From assembly GCA_017744285.1 (NCBI GenBank), contig JAGIBP010000011.1:1-53814 (forward strand): 53,814 nt of DNA, in the 5' to 3' direction. Numbering within the stretch: position 1 is the stretch's first letter; every line of letters begins with the position of its first letter. The stretch comes from Variovorax sp. GTDB lineage: Bacteria; Pseudomonadota; Gammaproteobacteria; Burkholderiales; Burkholderiaceae_C. The position numbers were made by a program, and so were the translations under genes. The notes beneath the pieces are model-generated. The model was not told where the DNA came from. It was given only the letters and a program-made list of their open reading frames with translations, and searched no databases. Below are positions 45,881 through 53,814 of the stretch, in pieces.

Positions 45881-48358
45881 ATGACGCCCCCGGACTCGTC
45901 TCCCAGCTCGCTGTCGGGCGAGCCTGCGCCGGAGGCCGACGGCCCAGGCCGGCGCTTCGCGGTCTTCTCGCAGGCCACGCGGGAGGTCCACCGCGGGCGC
46001 CTGTTCCGCAAGTACTTCCTGCTGATCCTCTCGCTGGTCACCGCCGTGCTGCTGGTGTCGAGCGCGATCAGCCTCTACTTCTCCTACCAGGAGAACAAGG
46101 CCGCGCTCGCGAGCCTGCAGCACGAGAAGGCGCTCGGCGCGGCGTCGCGCATCGCCCAGTACGTGCAGCACATGACGCAGCAGCTCGCCTATGCCTCGCT
46201 CGCGCAGCTCGATGCCTCCGACGTCGAATCGCGCCGCACCGAGTTCTGGCGGCTTTTGCGGCAGGCGCCCGAGGTGACGGACATCGCGCAGCTCGACCGC
46301 AACGGGCGCGAGCAGGTCGCGGTGTCGCGGCTGGGCATGGACGTGATGGGCTCGGGCCGCGACCGCTCGGGCGAGGCCGCCTTCCGCCAGGCGGTGCCGG
46401 ACGCGGCGTGGTTCGGCCCGGTCTACTTCAACCGCGACACCGAGCCCTACATGACGGTCGCCCTGCGCGCCGGCGGCGACAAGGGGCCGGTGACGGTGGC
46501 CGAGCTCAACCTCAAGTTCATCTGGGACGTGGTCTCGCGCATCCAGATCGGCGAGAAGGGCAAGGCCTACGTGGTCGACAGCAACGGACTGCTCGTCGCC
46601 GATCCCGACATCGGCCTCGTGCTGCGCAAGACCAGCCTCGCGTCGCTGCCGCACGTGCAGGCGGCGGAGGCCGACGCGGGCGCGATGCAGGGCGATGCGG
46701 TGGTCTCGCGCGACCTGCAGGGCCGGGCGGTGCTGACTTCGATGGCGCCCATCCAGCCGCTGGGCTGGAAGGTGTTCGTCGAGCAGCCGATCGGCGAGGT
46801 CTACGCCAAGCTCAATGCCTCTTTCCTGCGGGCGGCGGTGCTGCTGCTCGCGGGCCTGCTGGTCTCGGCGGTGGCGGCGTCGATGCTGGCGCGCAGCATG
46901 GTGCGGCCGATCCGCACGCTCGCGCGCGGCGCGCGGCACATCGGGCAGGGCGAGCTCGACCAGCAGATCGTGGTCAACACCGGCGACGAGCTCGAAGGGC
47001 TGGCGGACCAGTTCAACCGCATGTCGGCCAAGCTGCGCGAGGTCTACGGCGGGCTGGAGCGCAAGGTGCAGCGCCGCACCGCCGAACTCAGCACGGCGCT
47101 CGAGCACCAGACCGCCACGGCGGAGATCCTGCGCGTCATCAGCCGCTCGCCGACCGACCTGCGCCCCGTGCTGTCAGCGGTGGCCGAGCGCTCGGCCATG
47201 CTGTGCCAGGCCTATGGCTGCAGGATCTGGCTGCCCGAGGACGGCCACCTGCGCTCGGTGACCGGCTACCTCGGCGCGGGCGGCGACGTGGTGTCGGGTC
47301 AGGACGAGGTGCTGCCGGCGACGCGCGGCTCGGTGGTGGGGCGCGCCTTCGTCCTGCGCCGCACGGTGCATGTCGAGGACGTTCAGGCGCTGCTCGACGC
47401 CGACTATCCCGACTCGCGCGAGCCGCAGTCGCGCCACGGCTTTCGCACGGTGCTGGCCGTGCCGATGATCCGCGAAGGCGCCTGCCTCGGCGTCATCGCG
47501 GTCATCCGCAAGGCGGTGCGGCCCTTCGGCAGCGGCGAGATCCGGCTCGTCGAGACCTTCGCGGACCAGGCGGTGATCGCGATCCAGAACGCGCGCCTGT
47601 TCCAGGAGATCGAGGACAAGAGCCACCAGCTCGAAGTCGCCAACCAGCACAAGTCCGAGTTCCTGGCCAACATGTCGCACGAACTGCGCACGCCGCTCAA
47701 CGCGATCATCGGCTTCTCCGAAGTGCTGGTGGAGCGCATGTTCGGCGAGGTCAACGACAAGCAGATGGAATACCTGCGCGACATCCATTCGTCGGGCCAG
47801 CACCTGCTCACGCTCATCAACGACGTGCTCGACCTGTCGAAGATCGAGGCCGGCCGCATGGAACTCGACCTGAGCAGCTTCGACCTCGGCCTGCTGCTCG
47901 AGAACGCGCTGACGCTGGTGCGCGAGCGCGCGCAGCGCAATGGCCTGGCGCTCTCGCTGGACGTCGGCGAGGGGCTCCGGGAGTGGGTCGCCGACGCGCG
48001 CAAGGTCAAGCAGATCGCCGTCAACCTGCTGTCCAACGCGGTGAAGTTCACGCCCTCGGGCGGGCAGGTGCGCGTGCGCGCGCGGCGCATCGAGGCGGCC
48101 GGCCAGCCCGCGGCCGAGATCGCCGTGGCCGACACCGGCGTCGGCATCGCGCCGGAAGACCACGCGCTCGTCTTCGAAGAGTTCAAGCAGGTCGGCGGCG
48201 ACTACCTGCGCAAGGCCGAGGGCACGGGGCTCGGGTTGTCGCTCGCGCGGCGCTTCGCCCAGTTGCACGGGGGAACGCTCTCGGTCGCGAGCCGCCTCGG
48301 TGAGGGCGCCACCTTCACGCTGGTGCTGCCCCTGAAGCACCTGCCGGCGCTGGAATGA
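45881..48358 (+). CDS. Hybrid-domain sensor histidine kinase (Cache-HAMP-GAF-HisKA-HATPase)
   Basis: About 825 residues. TM1 is at about 45-69, followed by a periplasmic Cache-type domain (70-315; [15 protein letters not shown] and [11 protein letters not shown]), TM2 at about 317-337, a HAMP domain, a coiled linker, a GAF domain at about 430-575 ([14 protein letters not shown]), a dimerisation domain with His600 ([20 protein letters not shown]) and an ATPase domain ([30 protein letters not shown]). I use ATG 45881; a GTG at 45863 is possible. The stop overlaps the ATG of the receiver-cyclase gene (ATGA at 48355-48358), so the pair is coupled. Confidence 0.9.
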   Translation: MTPPDSSPSSLSGEPAPEADGPGRRFAVFSQATREVHRGRLFRKYFLLILSLVTAVLLVSSAISLYFSYQENKAALASLQHEKALGAASRIAQYVQHMTQQLAYASLAQLDASDVESRRTEFWRLLRQAPEVTDIAQLDRNGREQVAVSRLGMDVMGSGRDRSGEAAFRQAVPDAAWFGPVYFNRDTEPYMTVALRAGGDKGPVTVAELNLKFIWDVVSRIQIGEKGKAYVVDSNGLLVADPDIGLVLRKTSLASLPHVQAAEADAGAMQGDAVVSRDLQGRAVLTSMAPIQPLGWKVFVEQPIGEVYAKLNASFLRAAVLLLAGLLVSAVAASMLARSMVRPIRTLARGARHIGQGELDQQIVVNTGDELEGLADQFNRMSAKLREVYGGLERKVQRRTAELSTALEHQTATAEILRVISRSPTDLRPVLSAVAERSAMLCQAYGCRIWLPEDGHLRSVTGYLGAGGDVVSGQDEVLPATRGSVVGRAFVLRRTVHVEDVQALLDADYPDSREPQSRHGFRTVLAVPMIREGACLGVIAVIRKAVRPFGSGEIRLVETFADQAVIAIQNARLFQEIEDKSHQLEVANQHKSEFLANMSHELRTPLNAIIGFSEVLVERMFGEVNDKQMEYLRDIHSSGQHLLTLINDVLDLSKIEAGRMELDLSSFDLGLLLENALTLVRERAQRNGLALSLDVGEGLREWVADARKVKQIAVNLLSNAVKFTPSGGQVRVRARRIEAAGQPAAEIAVADTGVGIAPEDHALVFEEFKQVGGDYLRKAEGTGLGLSLARRFAQLHGGTLSVASRLGEGATFTLVLPLKHLPALE

Positions 48359-49521
48359 GCGCAAGCTCCATCATCGAAGAAGGGATGACCGCCATGACCG
48401 CCCATATCCTCGTCGTCGACGATGTGCCCAGCAACGTCAAGCTGCTCACCGACATCCTCTCGGCGCGCGGCTACCGCACCACCACCGCGACCTCGGGCGA
48501 GCAGGCCATGGCCAGCCTCGCGACCGATCCGCCCGACCTGGTGCTGCTCGACGTGATGATGCCGGGCATGAACGGCTACGACGTGTGCCGCGCGATCCGC
48601 GCCGACCCGGCGTTCGCGGTGCTGCCGGTGGTGCTCGTCACCGCGCTCGACCCGGAGCGCGAGCGCGTCAACGGGCTGAACGCGGGCGCCGACGATTTCC
48701 TCAGCAAGCCGATCCACCAGGCCGAGCTGATGGCGCGCGTGCGTTCGCTGCTGCGCGTGAAGACGCTCTACGACGAGGTGCAGCGCCAGCGCGCCGAACT
48801 GCAGGCGTGGAACAGCACGCTCGAACGGCGCGTGGCCGACGGCGTGCAGCAGCTCGAGCGCGTGGGTCAGCTCAAGCGCTTTTTCTCGCCGCAGCTTGCC
48901 AACGCCATCCTTGCGGGCGGCGCGGACGATCCCCTCAAGAGCCACCGGCGCGAGATCACGGTGGTGTTCCTCGACCTGCGCGGCTTCACCGCCTTCACCG
49001 AGACCGCCGACCCGGAGGAGGTGATGGCGGTGCTCGCGCAGTACCACGCCGCGATGGGCCGCCTCGTGATCGATCACGAGGGCACGCTGGAGCGCTTCTC
49101 GGGCGACGGCATGATGATCTTCTTCAACGACCCGCAGCCGGTGGACGACGCACCGCTGCGCGCCCTGCGCATGGCGGTGCAAATGCAGCGCGAGATGGTG
49201 GCGCTGCGCGCCCAGTGGAGCCGGCGGGGCTACGACCTGCACATGGGCGTGGGCATCGCGCAGGGCTTCGCCACGCTCGGCGGCATCGGCTTCGACGGGC
49301 GCATCGACTATGGCGCGATCGGCACCGTCACCAACCTCGCGGCGCGCCTGTGCGGCGAGGCCGCCGGCGGCGAGATCCTGATCTCGCAGCGTGTGCAGGG
49401 CGCGTTGCAGGACCTCGCGCCCGAGGGCGAATGGCGCATCGAGGAGGCCGGCGAGCTGGAGCTCAAGGGCTTCCAGCGCAAGGTGCCGGCCTGGCGCGTG
49501 GGGCCGATCGCTGCTTCATAG
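48355..49521 (+). CDS. Response regulator with class III adenylate/guanylate cyclase domain
   Basis: A 388-residue two-domain protein. The receiver has HILVVDD, phospho-acceptor D66 ([13 protein letters not shown]) and switch Lys in [10 protein letters not shown] coiled-coil linker at about 140-180 precedes the class III cyclase domain (about 195-350). The metal-binding Asp residues are D207 ([11 protein letters not shown]) and D251 (FSGDGMMIF); the transition-state Asn/Arg are N327 and R331 ([10 protein letters not shown]). The position usually holding the base-selecting Lys is near R247, so the choice of ATP or GTP is uncertain. It would turn phosphorylation by the adjacent kinase into a cyclic nucleotide signal. 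Confidence 0.91.
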   Translation: MSASSIIEEGMTAMTAHILVVDDVPSNVKLLTDILSARGYRTTTATSGEQAMASLATDPPDLVLLDVMMPGMNGYDVCRAIRADPAFAVLPVVLVTALDPERERVNGLNAGADDFLSKPIHQAELMARVRSLLRVKTLYDEVQRQRAELQAWNSTLERRVADGVQQLERVGQLKRFFSPQLANAILAGGADDPLKSHRREITVVFLDLRGFTAFTETADPEEVMAVLAQYHAAMGRLVIDHEGTLERFSGDGMMIFFNDPQPVDDAPLRALRMAVQMQREMVALRAQWSRRGYDLHMGVGIAQGFATLGGIGFDGRIDYGAIGTVTNLAARLCGEAAGGEILISQRVQGALQDLAPEGEWRIEEAGELELKGFQRKVPAWRVGPIAAS

Positions 49522-49569
49522 CGTGGCGAACGATCGGGCCGGGCCGTCGCCGCCGCCTTGCGCCTCGCC

Positions 49570-50988
49570 TCAGGCCGCCGCCAGCGTCGCGAGCAGCTCG
49601 GCGGCGCGCCCGCCTGCCTGGGCAGCCCGCTCGGCGATCTCGGACAGCTTCTTCTTCACCTCCGGCGTGATCTCGACGCCCCGGAGGATCACGGCCTGCG
49701 GATTGAGGCGGCAGCTCTGCATCCACGCGGAGAACGCCCGGTGCTGGCGCCAGTGCGCGGCGTTCGTGAGCGTCTCGCGCCACATGTGCAGGAAATCGAT
49801 CGGCCGGTCCGGCCCGCGCACCGGCAGGCACATGGCGTTCTGTTCGTCCGCGTCGGCGATGTTCGCCTCCACCCACCCGATCACGCTCGCGCTCAGGAGC
49901 GGCTGGCAGAAGCGCACCGGCTGCAGGTTGATCGTGCCGCCGTCGAACACCGGCACGCCCGGCAGCGCCTGGATCGCCGAGGCCGAGCAGTCCACGTAGA
50001 GCGTGTCGGCGTCCGCCGGCAGTTCGCCGCGCTCGAACACGATGCGCGCCGGCTCGATGCGCGTCACGCGCCCCAGCCGCACGATGCCGCCCGCCTCGCC
50101 GATCCGGCGCAGCTGCGCCAGTTCGCCGCGCGAGACCACGGCGCAGCGGAAGGTGGCGGGTTCCACCGCGGGGTCGACGCGCATCAGCGCGCCGCCGGCT
50201 TCCAGGCGGCGGAACAGGTCCGGCAGGTCGCGCGCTTCGCAGATGGCGTCGAACTGCACCATCGAGAACTCGAAGTTGCGCCGCCAGCCCTCGGGGCCAG
50301 GCTGCAGGTTGGCGCGGTCCACCATCCACGGGTCGCGCGGCATGATCCAGCGGATGCGCTCGTGCGGCACGCCGTTCTCCAGCAGCCAGATGCAGGCGTC
50401 CATGCCGGTCTTGCCCGAGCCCACGACGGTGTAGTTCGCAAAGGGCCGCTGGATCGCCGGCAGCGCATTGAGCGGCACGCAGCGCACGCCCGGCATCACC
50501 TCGTAGCGGGGCGGATGGGTGGAAGGCACTTCGACGCGCGCGAGCGTGGCGTTCACCAGCTTGCGCCGCACCGCCACCCGGCGCTCGTCGCCGGCCAGCA
50601 GCGAACGGATGCGATGCGTGCCGCCCTCGGCGCCCAGCCATTCGCACTTGGGGAGCCACTGCACCCGACCGGTGGCGAGGAACTGCTTCATCACGTGCTC
50701 GAAATGCGCCAGCACTTCGGTGCCCGAGGCGAGGTTCCACATGCCGGCGTTGAAGCCCGTGGTTTCGCGCTGCCAATCGCTCAGTTCGAGGGAGGCCACG
50801 CCGTACCAGGCGGCGGGCTGGTGCAGCCGCACGAAGGAGTAGGCGTCGTTCCATTGGCCGCCGGGGCGGTCGTGGCGGTCCACCATCACGATCCGGGCCT
50901 GCGGGTCTTCGGTGAGCAGCGTGTCGACGAACGCCATCGCGCTGCCCCCGGTTCCGATCACGAGATAGTCGGTCTCGATGGCTGCCAT
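49570..50988 (-). CDS. FAD/NAD(P)-binding oxidoreductase
   Basis: A 472-residue flavoprotein. The N-terminal dinucleotide motif is YLVIGTGGSAMAFVDTL, and DRHDRPGGQWNDAYSFVRLH resembles the region after the FAD motif of flavin-containing monooxygenases. A second nucleotide-binding motif is TVVGSGKTGMDACIWLL near residue 190. The C-terminus is helical. It is probably a class B-type monooxygenase-like or related enzyme; the substrate is unknown. Cytoplasmic. Convergent with the cyclase gene, leaving a 48-nt gap. Confidence 0.82.
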   Translation of the reverse strand: MAAIETDYLVIGTGGSAMAFVDTLLTEDPQARIVMVDRHDRPGGQWNDAYSFVRLHQPAAWYGVASLELSDWQRETTGFNAGMWNLASGTEVLAHFEHVMKQFLATGRVQWLPKCEWLGAEGGTHRIRSLLAGDERRVAVRRKLVNATLARVEVPSTHPPRYEVMPGVRCVPLNALPAIQRPFANYTVVGSGKTGMDACIWLLENGVPHERIRWIMPRDPWMVDRANLQPGPEGWRRNFEFSMVQFDAICEARDLPDLFRRLEAGGALMRVDPAVEPATFRCAVVSRGELAQLRRIGEAGGIVRLGRVTRIEPARIVFERGELPADADTLYVDCSASAIQALPGVPVFDGGTINLQPVRFCQPLLSASVIGWVEANIADADEQNAMCLPVRGPDRPIDFLHMWRETLTNAAHWRQHRAFSAWMQSCRLNPQAVILRGVEITPEVKKKLSEIAERAAQAGGRAAELLATLAAA

Positions 50989-51024
50989 GCGCGCTCCTTC
51001 GGACGAGGGGGCGGAAAGTATGCC

Positions 51025-51240
51025 TCAGGGGCCGGGCGAGGAGGTCGTTGTCGCCACGTCGGTCGGCGTGCCCGTCGGCGGGGCGGGCTGGCTGACCGTG
51101 GCGGTCTGGCCGCCGGCGTTGGTGGTGGAGGTCGCCGAGCTCATGCTCAGCGAGCCGCCGCCCCCGCCGCCACCGCACGCGGTCACGAGGGCCGCGGCGG
51201 CCAGGGCGATCCAATCGATCCGGAACAGATATCTGCGCAT
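51025..51240 (-). CDS. Small lipoprotein with poly-Gly tract
   Basis: A 71-residue product. The signal sequence MRRYLFRIDWIALAAAALVT ends in a lipobox TAC followed directly by seven glycines and a Ser/Thr/Pro-rich tail (TSTTNAGGQTATVSQPAPPT). The lipobox and length fit a lipoprotein; the low-complexity tail gives no fold. It lies 36 nt upstream of the FAD oxidoreductase gene in the same direction and may be co-transcribed. Function unknown. Confidence 0.65.
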   Translation of the reverse strand: MRRYLFRIDWIALAAAALVTACGGGGGGGSLSMSSATSTTNAGGQTATVSQPAPPTGTPTDVATTTSSPGP

Positions 51241-51348
51241 GGCGCCTCCTCCTGGGTTGCGACGCAACCGTTCAGTTGGGTACTCCGAGGAACTCTGCTC
51301 GAACGCCAGCGAAGATACTGGATGGGACTTTTCATGGCAACCAAAGCG

Positions 51349-51382
51349 AAAAAGCCGGACGGGCCCTGGCCCGTCCGGCTTT
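51349..51382 (-). terminator. Rho-independent terminator
   Basis: A perfect 12-bp stem, AAGCCGGACGGG (51352-51363) pairing with CCCGTCCGGCTT (51370-51381), with loop CCCTGG. On the minus strand it is followed by a T-run, about 26 nt beyond the stop of the tandem-repeat exported protein gene. It may also stop transcripts weakly in the other direction. Confidence 0.9.
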
Positions 51383-51407
51383 GTTCCTTGCGGCTGCGCG
51401 CGGCCGA

Positions 51408-51749
51408 TTACTTGGCGGCGACGGCGGCGTTCAGCGCCGGATTCTGGAAGGTCGAGACGACCTTGCTGTTGTAGCGCGAGCCGGGCGTCACGTTCTGGTC
51501 GGGCGCGTAGGCGGCGGCAACGGCTTCCGCGCGGACCTTGGCGCTGTCGGCGGTGGCCTTGAAGGGCAGCGGGCCACGCGAGCCCGCCACCACGTTCTGG
51601 TCGGGGGCGCTGGCGGTGGCCACGGCTTCGGCGCGGACGGCTTCGGCGCTCTTGGACGAGACGAACTGATGCACGCCGTCGTAGGTTTCGGCTTGGGCGG
51701 CGGCGGCAACGAGGCCGAGGGCGGCGAGGGCGAGGAGGTTCTTTTTCAT
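51408..51749 (-). CDS. Exported protein with a 34-residue tandem repeat
   Basis: A 113-residue protein with a signal peptide (MKKNLLALAALGLVAAAAQA). The mature part is built of two units: residues 38-58 (VRAEAVATASAPDQNVVAGS-R) and 72-92 (VRAEAVAAAYAPDQNVTPGS-R), 17 of 21 identical, exactly 34 residues apart. The alternating Ala-rich helix and PDQNV turn suggest a short helical repeat. A partial third unit (NSKVVSTFQNPALNA) follows. Monocistronic, with a strong terminator. Family and function not recognised. Confidence 0.82.
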   Translation of the reverse strand: MKKNLLALAALGLVAAAAQAETYDGVHQFVSSKSAEAVRAEAVATASAPDQNVVAGSRGPLPFKATADSAKVRAEAVAAAYAPDQNVTPGSRYNSKVVSTFQNPALNAAVAAK

Positions 51750-51898
51750 GGTCGGTGAGGGAGGGCTGGGGGTTGTGGAGCGGTGCCTGGGCACCTGCGC
51801 TCGATTCTGGCCGCGCACCCGCCCGCGACTGCGGGTTAACCCGCGAACGGATTGTTCGCGCCCTCGAAACATTGGGCCTGTATGCAGGCCCCCTCTCG

Positions 51899-52240
51899 CT
51901 ATCGTCCCATGTAGCCGTCGTAGCTGCGCGAGACGCGGTCGATGAGCGACGGGTCGCGCGGCCCGTTGGCGTCGAACTGCACGCGCACGCTGCCGTCGGC
52001 CTGGTGGCGCACATTGGCCGTGATCGTCGCGCCGCCCTGCGTGCCGACGATGGTTCCGGCGGCGCGGTCTTCGGTGCGGATCGTGAGGCCCTGGTCGCGC
52101 ATCGCGTTCGATGCGGCGCTGAACGAGCGGTCGTAGCTCGCGGGGACCGGTGCCGGATACGCGACCGGCGCGTAATAGCACCCCGACACGGACACCGAGA
52201 GAGCGCAGATCACGGCGCCCTGGATCAGCCAGCGTTGCAT
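51899..52240 (-). CDS. Small outer-membrane-type lipoprotein
   Basis: A 113-residue lipoprotein precursor: MQRWLIQGAVICALSVSVSGC with lipobox SVSGC (Cys21). The mature part, AASNAMRDQGLTIRTEDRAA-GTIVGTQGGATITANVRHQA followed by DGSVRVQF, looks like a small alpha/beta domain of the type found in conserved hypothetical lipoproteins. The residue after the Cys is Tyr, which favours outer-membrane sorting. Function unknown. The gap 51750-51898 toward the tandem-repeat gene holds its promoter and no gene. Confidence 0.8.
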   Translation of the reverse strand: MQRWLIQGAVICALSVSVSGCYYAPVAYPAPVPASYDRSFSAASNAMRDQGLTIRTEDRAAGTIVGTQGGATITANVRHQADGSVRVQFDANGPRDPSLIDRVSRSYDGYMGR

Positions 52241-52297
52241 GTGCAGCCTCCGTTCAGTTGGGGGAACCCACCCGCCGTGCAGTGTAGTGGGGCCGCC

Positions 52298-52327
52298 ACG
52301 AAAAAAACGGGTCCCGAAGGACCCGTT
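52298..52327 (-). terminator. Rho-independent terminator of the tctA transcript
   Basis: AACGGGTCC (52306-52314) pairs with GGACCCGTT (52319-52327) around a CGAA loop. On the minus strand it is followed by a run of seven T. It lies about 130 nt beyond the tctA stop. A second weak hairpin (CTCGCC/GGCGAG) lies between it and the gene. Confidence 0.88.
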
Positions 52328-52454
52328 GAAACTGCGTCGCCGTCAGCGACCAGGAGACACTCGCCCTCGAAGGCGAGCGCCCATTGTTCGGGCCCGTTGG
52401 CATGGGCGGAACGAAGGAATCCGCATGCGCACACCTGATTTTGTTCTATGCCTT

Positions 52455-53814
52455 TCAGTCCTCGACGAATGCTTCCTCGCGCTTGGACTTCACGGCCGGC
52501 AGCAGCACGATGCCCAGCAACAGGCACGCGGCAATCAGCAGGCCGGCCGACAGCGGCCGCGTGATGAACACCGCCCAACTGCCGCGCGACAGCAAGAGCG
52601 CGCGGCGCAGGTTCTCTTCCATCATCGGACCCAGGATGAAGCCCAGCAGCAGCGGCGCCGGCTCGGCACGCAGCTTGATGAACAGGTAGCCCACGAAGCC
52701 GAAGGCCGCGACCATCCAGATGTCGAAGGTGTTGTTGTTCGTCGAGTACACGCCGATCGCGCAGAACAGCACGATGGCCGGGAACAGGAACTTGTAGGGC
52801 ACCGTGAGCAGCTTGATCCACATGCCGATCAGCGGCAGGTTCAGGATGATCAGCATCGCGTTGCCGATCCACATCGAGGCGATCAGGCCCCAGAAGAGCT
52901 CGGGGTTGCTGCTCATCACCTGCGGGCCGGGCTGGATGTTGTGGATGGTCATCGCGCCCACCATCAGGGCCATCACCGCGTTCGGCGGAATGCCCAGCGT
53001 CAGGAGCGGGATGAACGAGGTCTGCGCGCCGGCGTTGTTGGCCGACTCGGGCGACGCCACGCCGCGGATGTTGCCCTTGCCGAAAGGCACTTCGCCCGGG
53101 CGCATGGAGATCTTCTTCTCGAGCGCGTAGGCCGCGAAGGAGGCCAGCAGCGCGCCGCCCCCCGGCAGGATGCCCAGCGCCGAGCCCAGCACCGTGCCGC
53201 GCAGCACGGCGGGGGTCATGCGCTTGAAGTCGTCCCGGGTCGGCCACAGGCCTTTCACTTCCGAGGTGAAGACTTCGCGTTCCTCGTCGGGCTGCGACAG
53301 GTTGCCGATGATTTCGCCGTAGCCGAACACGCCCATCGCGATCACCACGAAGCCGATGCCGTCGGTGAGCTCAGGCACGTCGAAGCTGAAGCGCGCCACG
53401 CCCGAGTTCACGTCGGTGCCGACGATGCCGAGCAACAGGCCCAGCACGATCATCGCGACCGCCTTGAGCAGCGAGCCCGAGGCCAGCACCACGGCGCCGA
53501 TCAGGCCCAGCACCATCAGCGAGAAGTACTCGGCCGGGCCGAACTTGAAGGCCAGCTCGGTGAGCGGCGGCGCGAAGGCGGCCAGGATCAGCGTGCCCAC
53601 GCAGCCCGCGAAGAACGAACCCAGGCCCGCGGCTGCGAGCGCGGGGCCGGCGCGGCCCTGCCGGGCCATCTGGTAGCCGTCGATGCAGGTCACCACCGAC
53701 GACGATTCGCCCGGCAGGTTGACCAGGATGGCGGTGGTGGAACCGCCGTACTGCGCGCCGTAGTAGATGCCGGCCAGCATGATCAGCGCCGACACCGGCG
53801 GCAGCGCATAGGTG
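52455..53814 (-). CDS. tctA: Tripartite tricarboxylate transporter permease TctA (5' end outside window)
   Basis: About 453 C-terminal residues of a TctA-family large permease. MLAGIYYGAQYGGSTTAILV with NLPGESSSVVTCIDGYQMAR is the diagnostic region; GILPGGGALLASFAAYALEK, with SFIPLLTLGIPPNAVMALM, is the second conserved half. Many membrane helices. The frame runs off the right edge, missing roughly 50 N-terminal residues. It imports a carboxylate together with TctB and a Bug protein, whose genes are presumably beyond the edge; the Bug gene at 7931 is too far to assume a pairing. Confidence 0.93.
   Translation of the reverse strand, partial: TYALPPVSALIMLAGIYYGAQYGGSTTAILVNLPGESSSVVTCIDGYQMARQGRAGPALAAAGLGSFFAGCVGTLILAAFAPPLTELAFKFGPAEYFSLMVLGLIGAVVLASGSLLKAVAMIVLGLLLGIVGTDVNSGVARFSFDVPELTDGIGFVVIAMGVFGYGEIIGNLSQPDEEREVFTSEVKGLWPTRDDFKRMTPAVLRGTVLGSALGILPGGGALLASFAAYALEKKISMRPGEVPFGKGNIRGVASPESANNAGAQTSFIPLLTLGIPPNAVMALMVGAMTIHNIQPGPQVMSSNPELFWGLIASMWIGNAMLIILNLPLIGMWIKLLTVPYKFLFPAIVLFCAIGVYSTNNNTFDIWMVAAFGFVGYLFIKLRAEPAPLLLGFILGPMMEENLRRALLLSRGSWAVFITRPLSAGLLIAACLLLGIVLLPAVKSKREEAFVED

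Noticed and set aside
51268..52262. A shared 13-mer (CCGTTCAGTTGGG) upstream of both small lipoprotein genes, as a common promoter element.
   Set aside because: Distances to the start codons differ (27 and 9 nt), and many 13-mer coincidences are expected by chance in 54 kb.

Overview
The window is GC-rich bacterial chromosome. It looks like a Comamonadaceae betaproteobacterium, most like Variovorax. The reasons are the coding style, several tripartite-tricarboxylate (Bug/TctA) components, LivKHMGF-type transporters linked to acyl-CoA ligases, and many small exported proteins. The assignment is from gene content and protein recognition, not a database search. I saw no rRNA, tRNA, CRISPR array, integrase, transposase or phage module.

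Left part (1-9 kb). A minus-strand cassette runs acyl-CoA ligase, LivG-like ATPase, LivH-like and LivM-like permeases, then a substrate-binding protein cut by the left edge. A Crp/Fnr regulator is divergent from it, with a palindrome in the shared promoter. A 318-nt gap between the ATPase and LivH genes carries two oppositely oriented hairpin elements. Next come a catalytically degenerate SRAP protein, a short-chain dehydrogenase and a Bug binding protein.

9-18 kb. A complete kdpFABCDE potassium-uptake locus is preceded by a KdpE-like box and by a 34-codon membrane microprotein gene that overlaps kdpF. An EamA exporter gene overlaps the end of kdpE antisense.

18-31.6 kb. RluF-type pseudouridine synthase, DUF3761 protein, a QseBC-like two-component system with a small exported protein, htpG with a middle-domain insertion, a ClC channel / EamA exporter / SrkA-like kinase operon, a DUF2855 protein, the ohrR-ohr peroxide-response pair, and a 3-hydroxyacyl-CoA dehydrogenase / enoyl-CoA hydratase pair.

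31.6-41.5 kb. purT, an esterase, an AraC regulator and a second transporter-plus-ligase cassette (livH-livM-livG-livF-ligase-binding protein), tightly coupled by ATGA overlaps.

41.4-53.8 kb. Cyclophilin-like protein, AraC regulator, UspA protein, an RlmN/Cfr-family paralogue, an orphan ABC-type binding protein divergent from a multidomain sensor kinase that overlaps a receiver-class III cyclase gene, an FAD oxidoreductase, three small exported proteins (one with a 34-residue tandem repeat), and TctA cut by the right edge.

Themes: uptake and CoA activation of carboxylic acids, potassium homeostasis, redox and envelope stress, and signalling. The strongest leads for unexplained biology are the paired hairpin elements inside the first liv operon, the kdp leader microprotein, the kinase/cyclase/binding-protein cluster, and the tandem-repeat exported protein.
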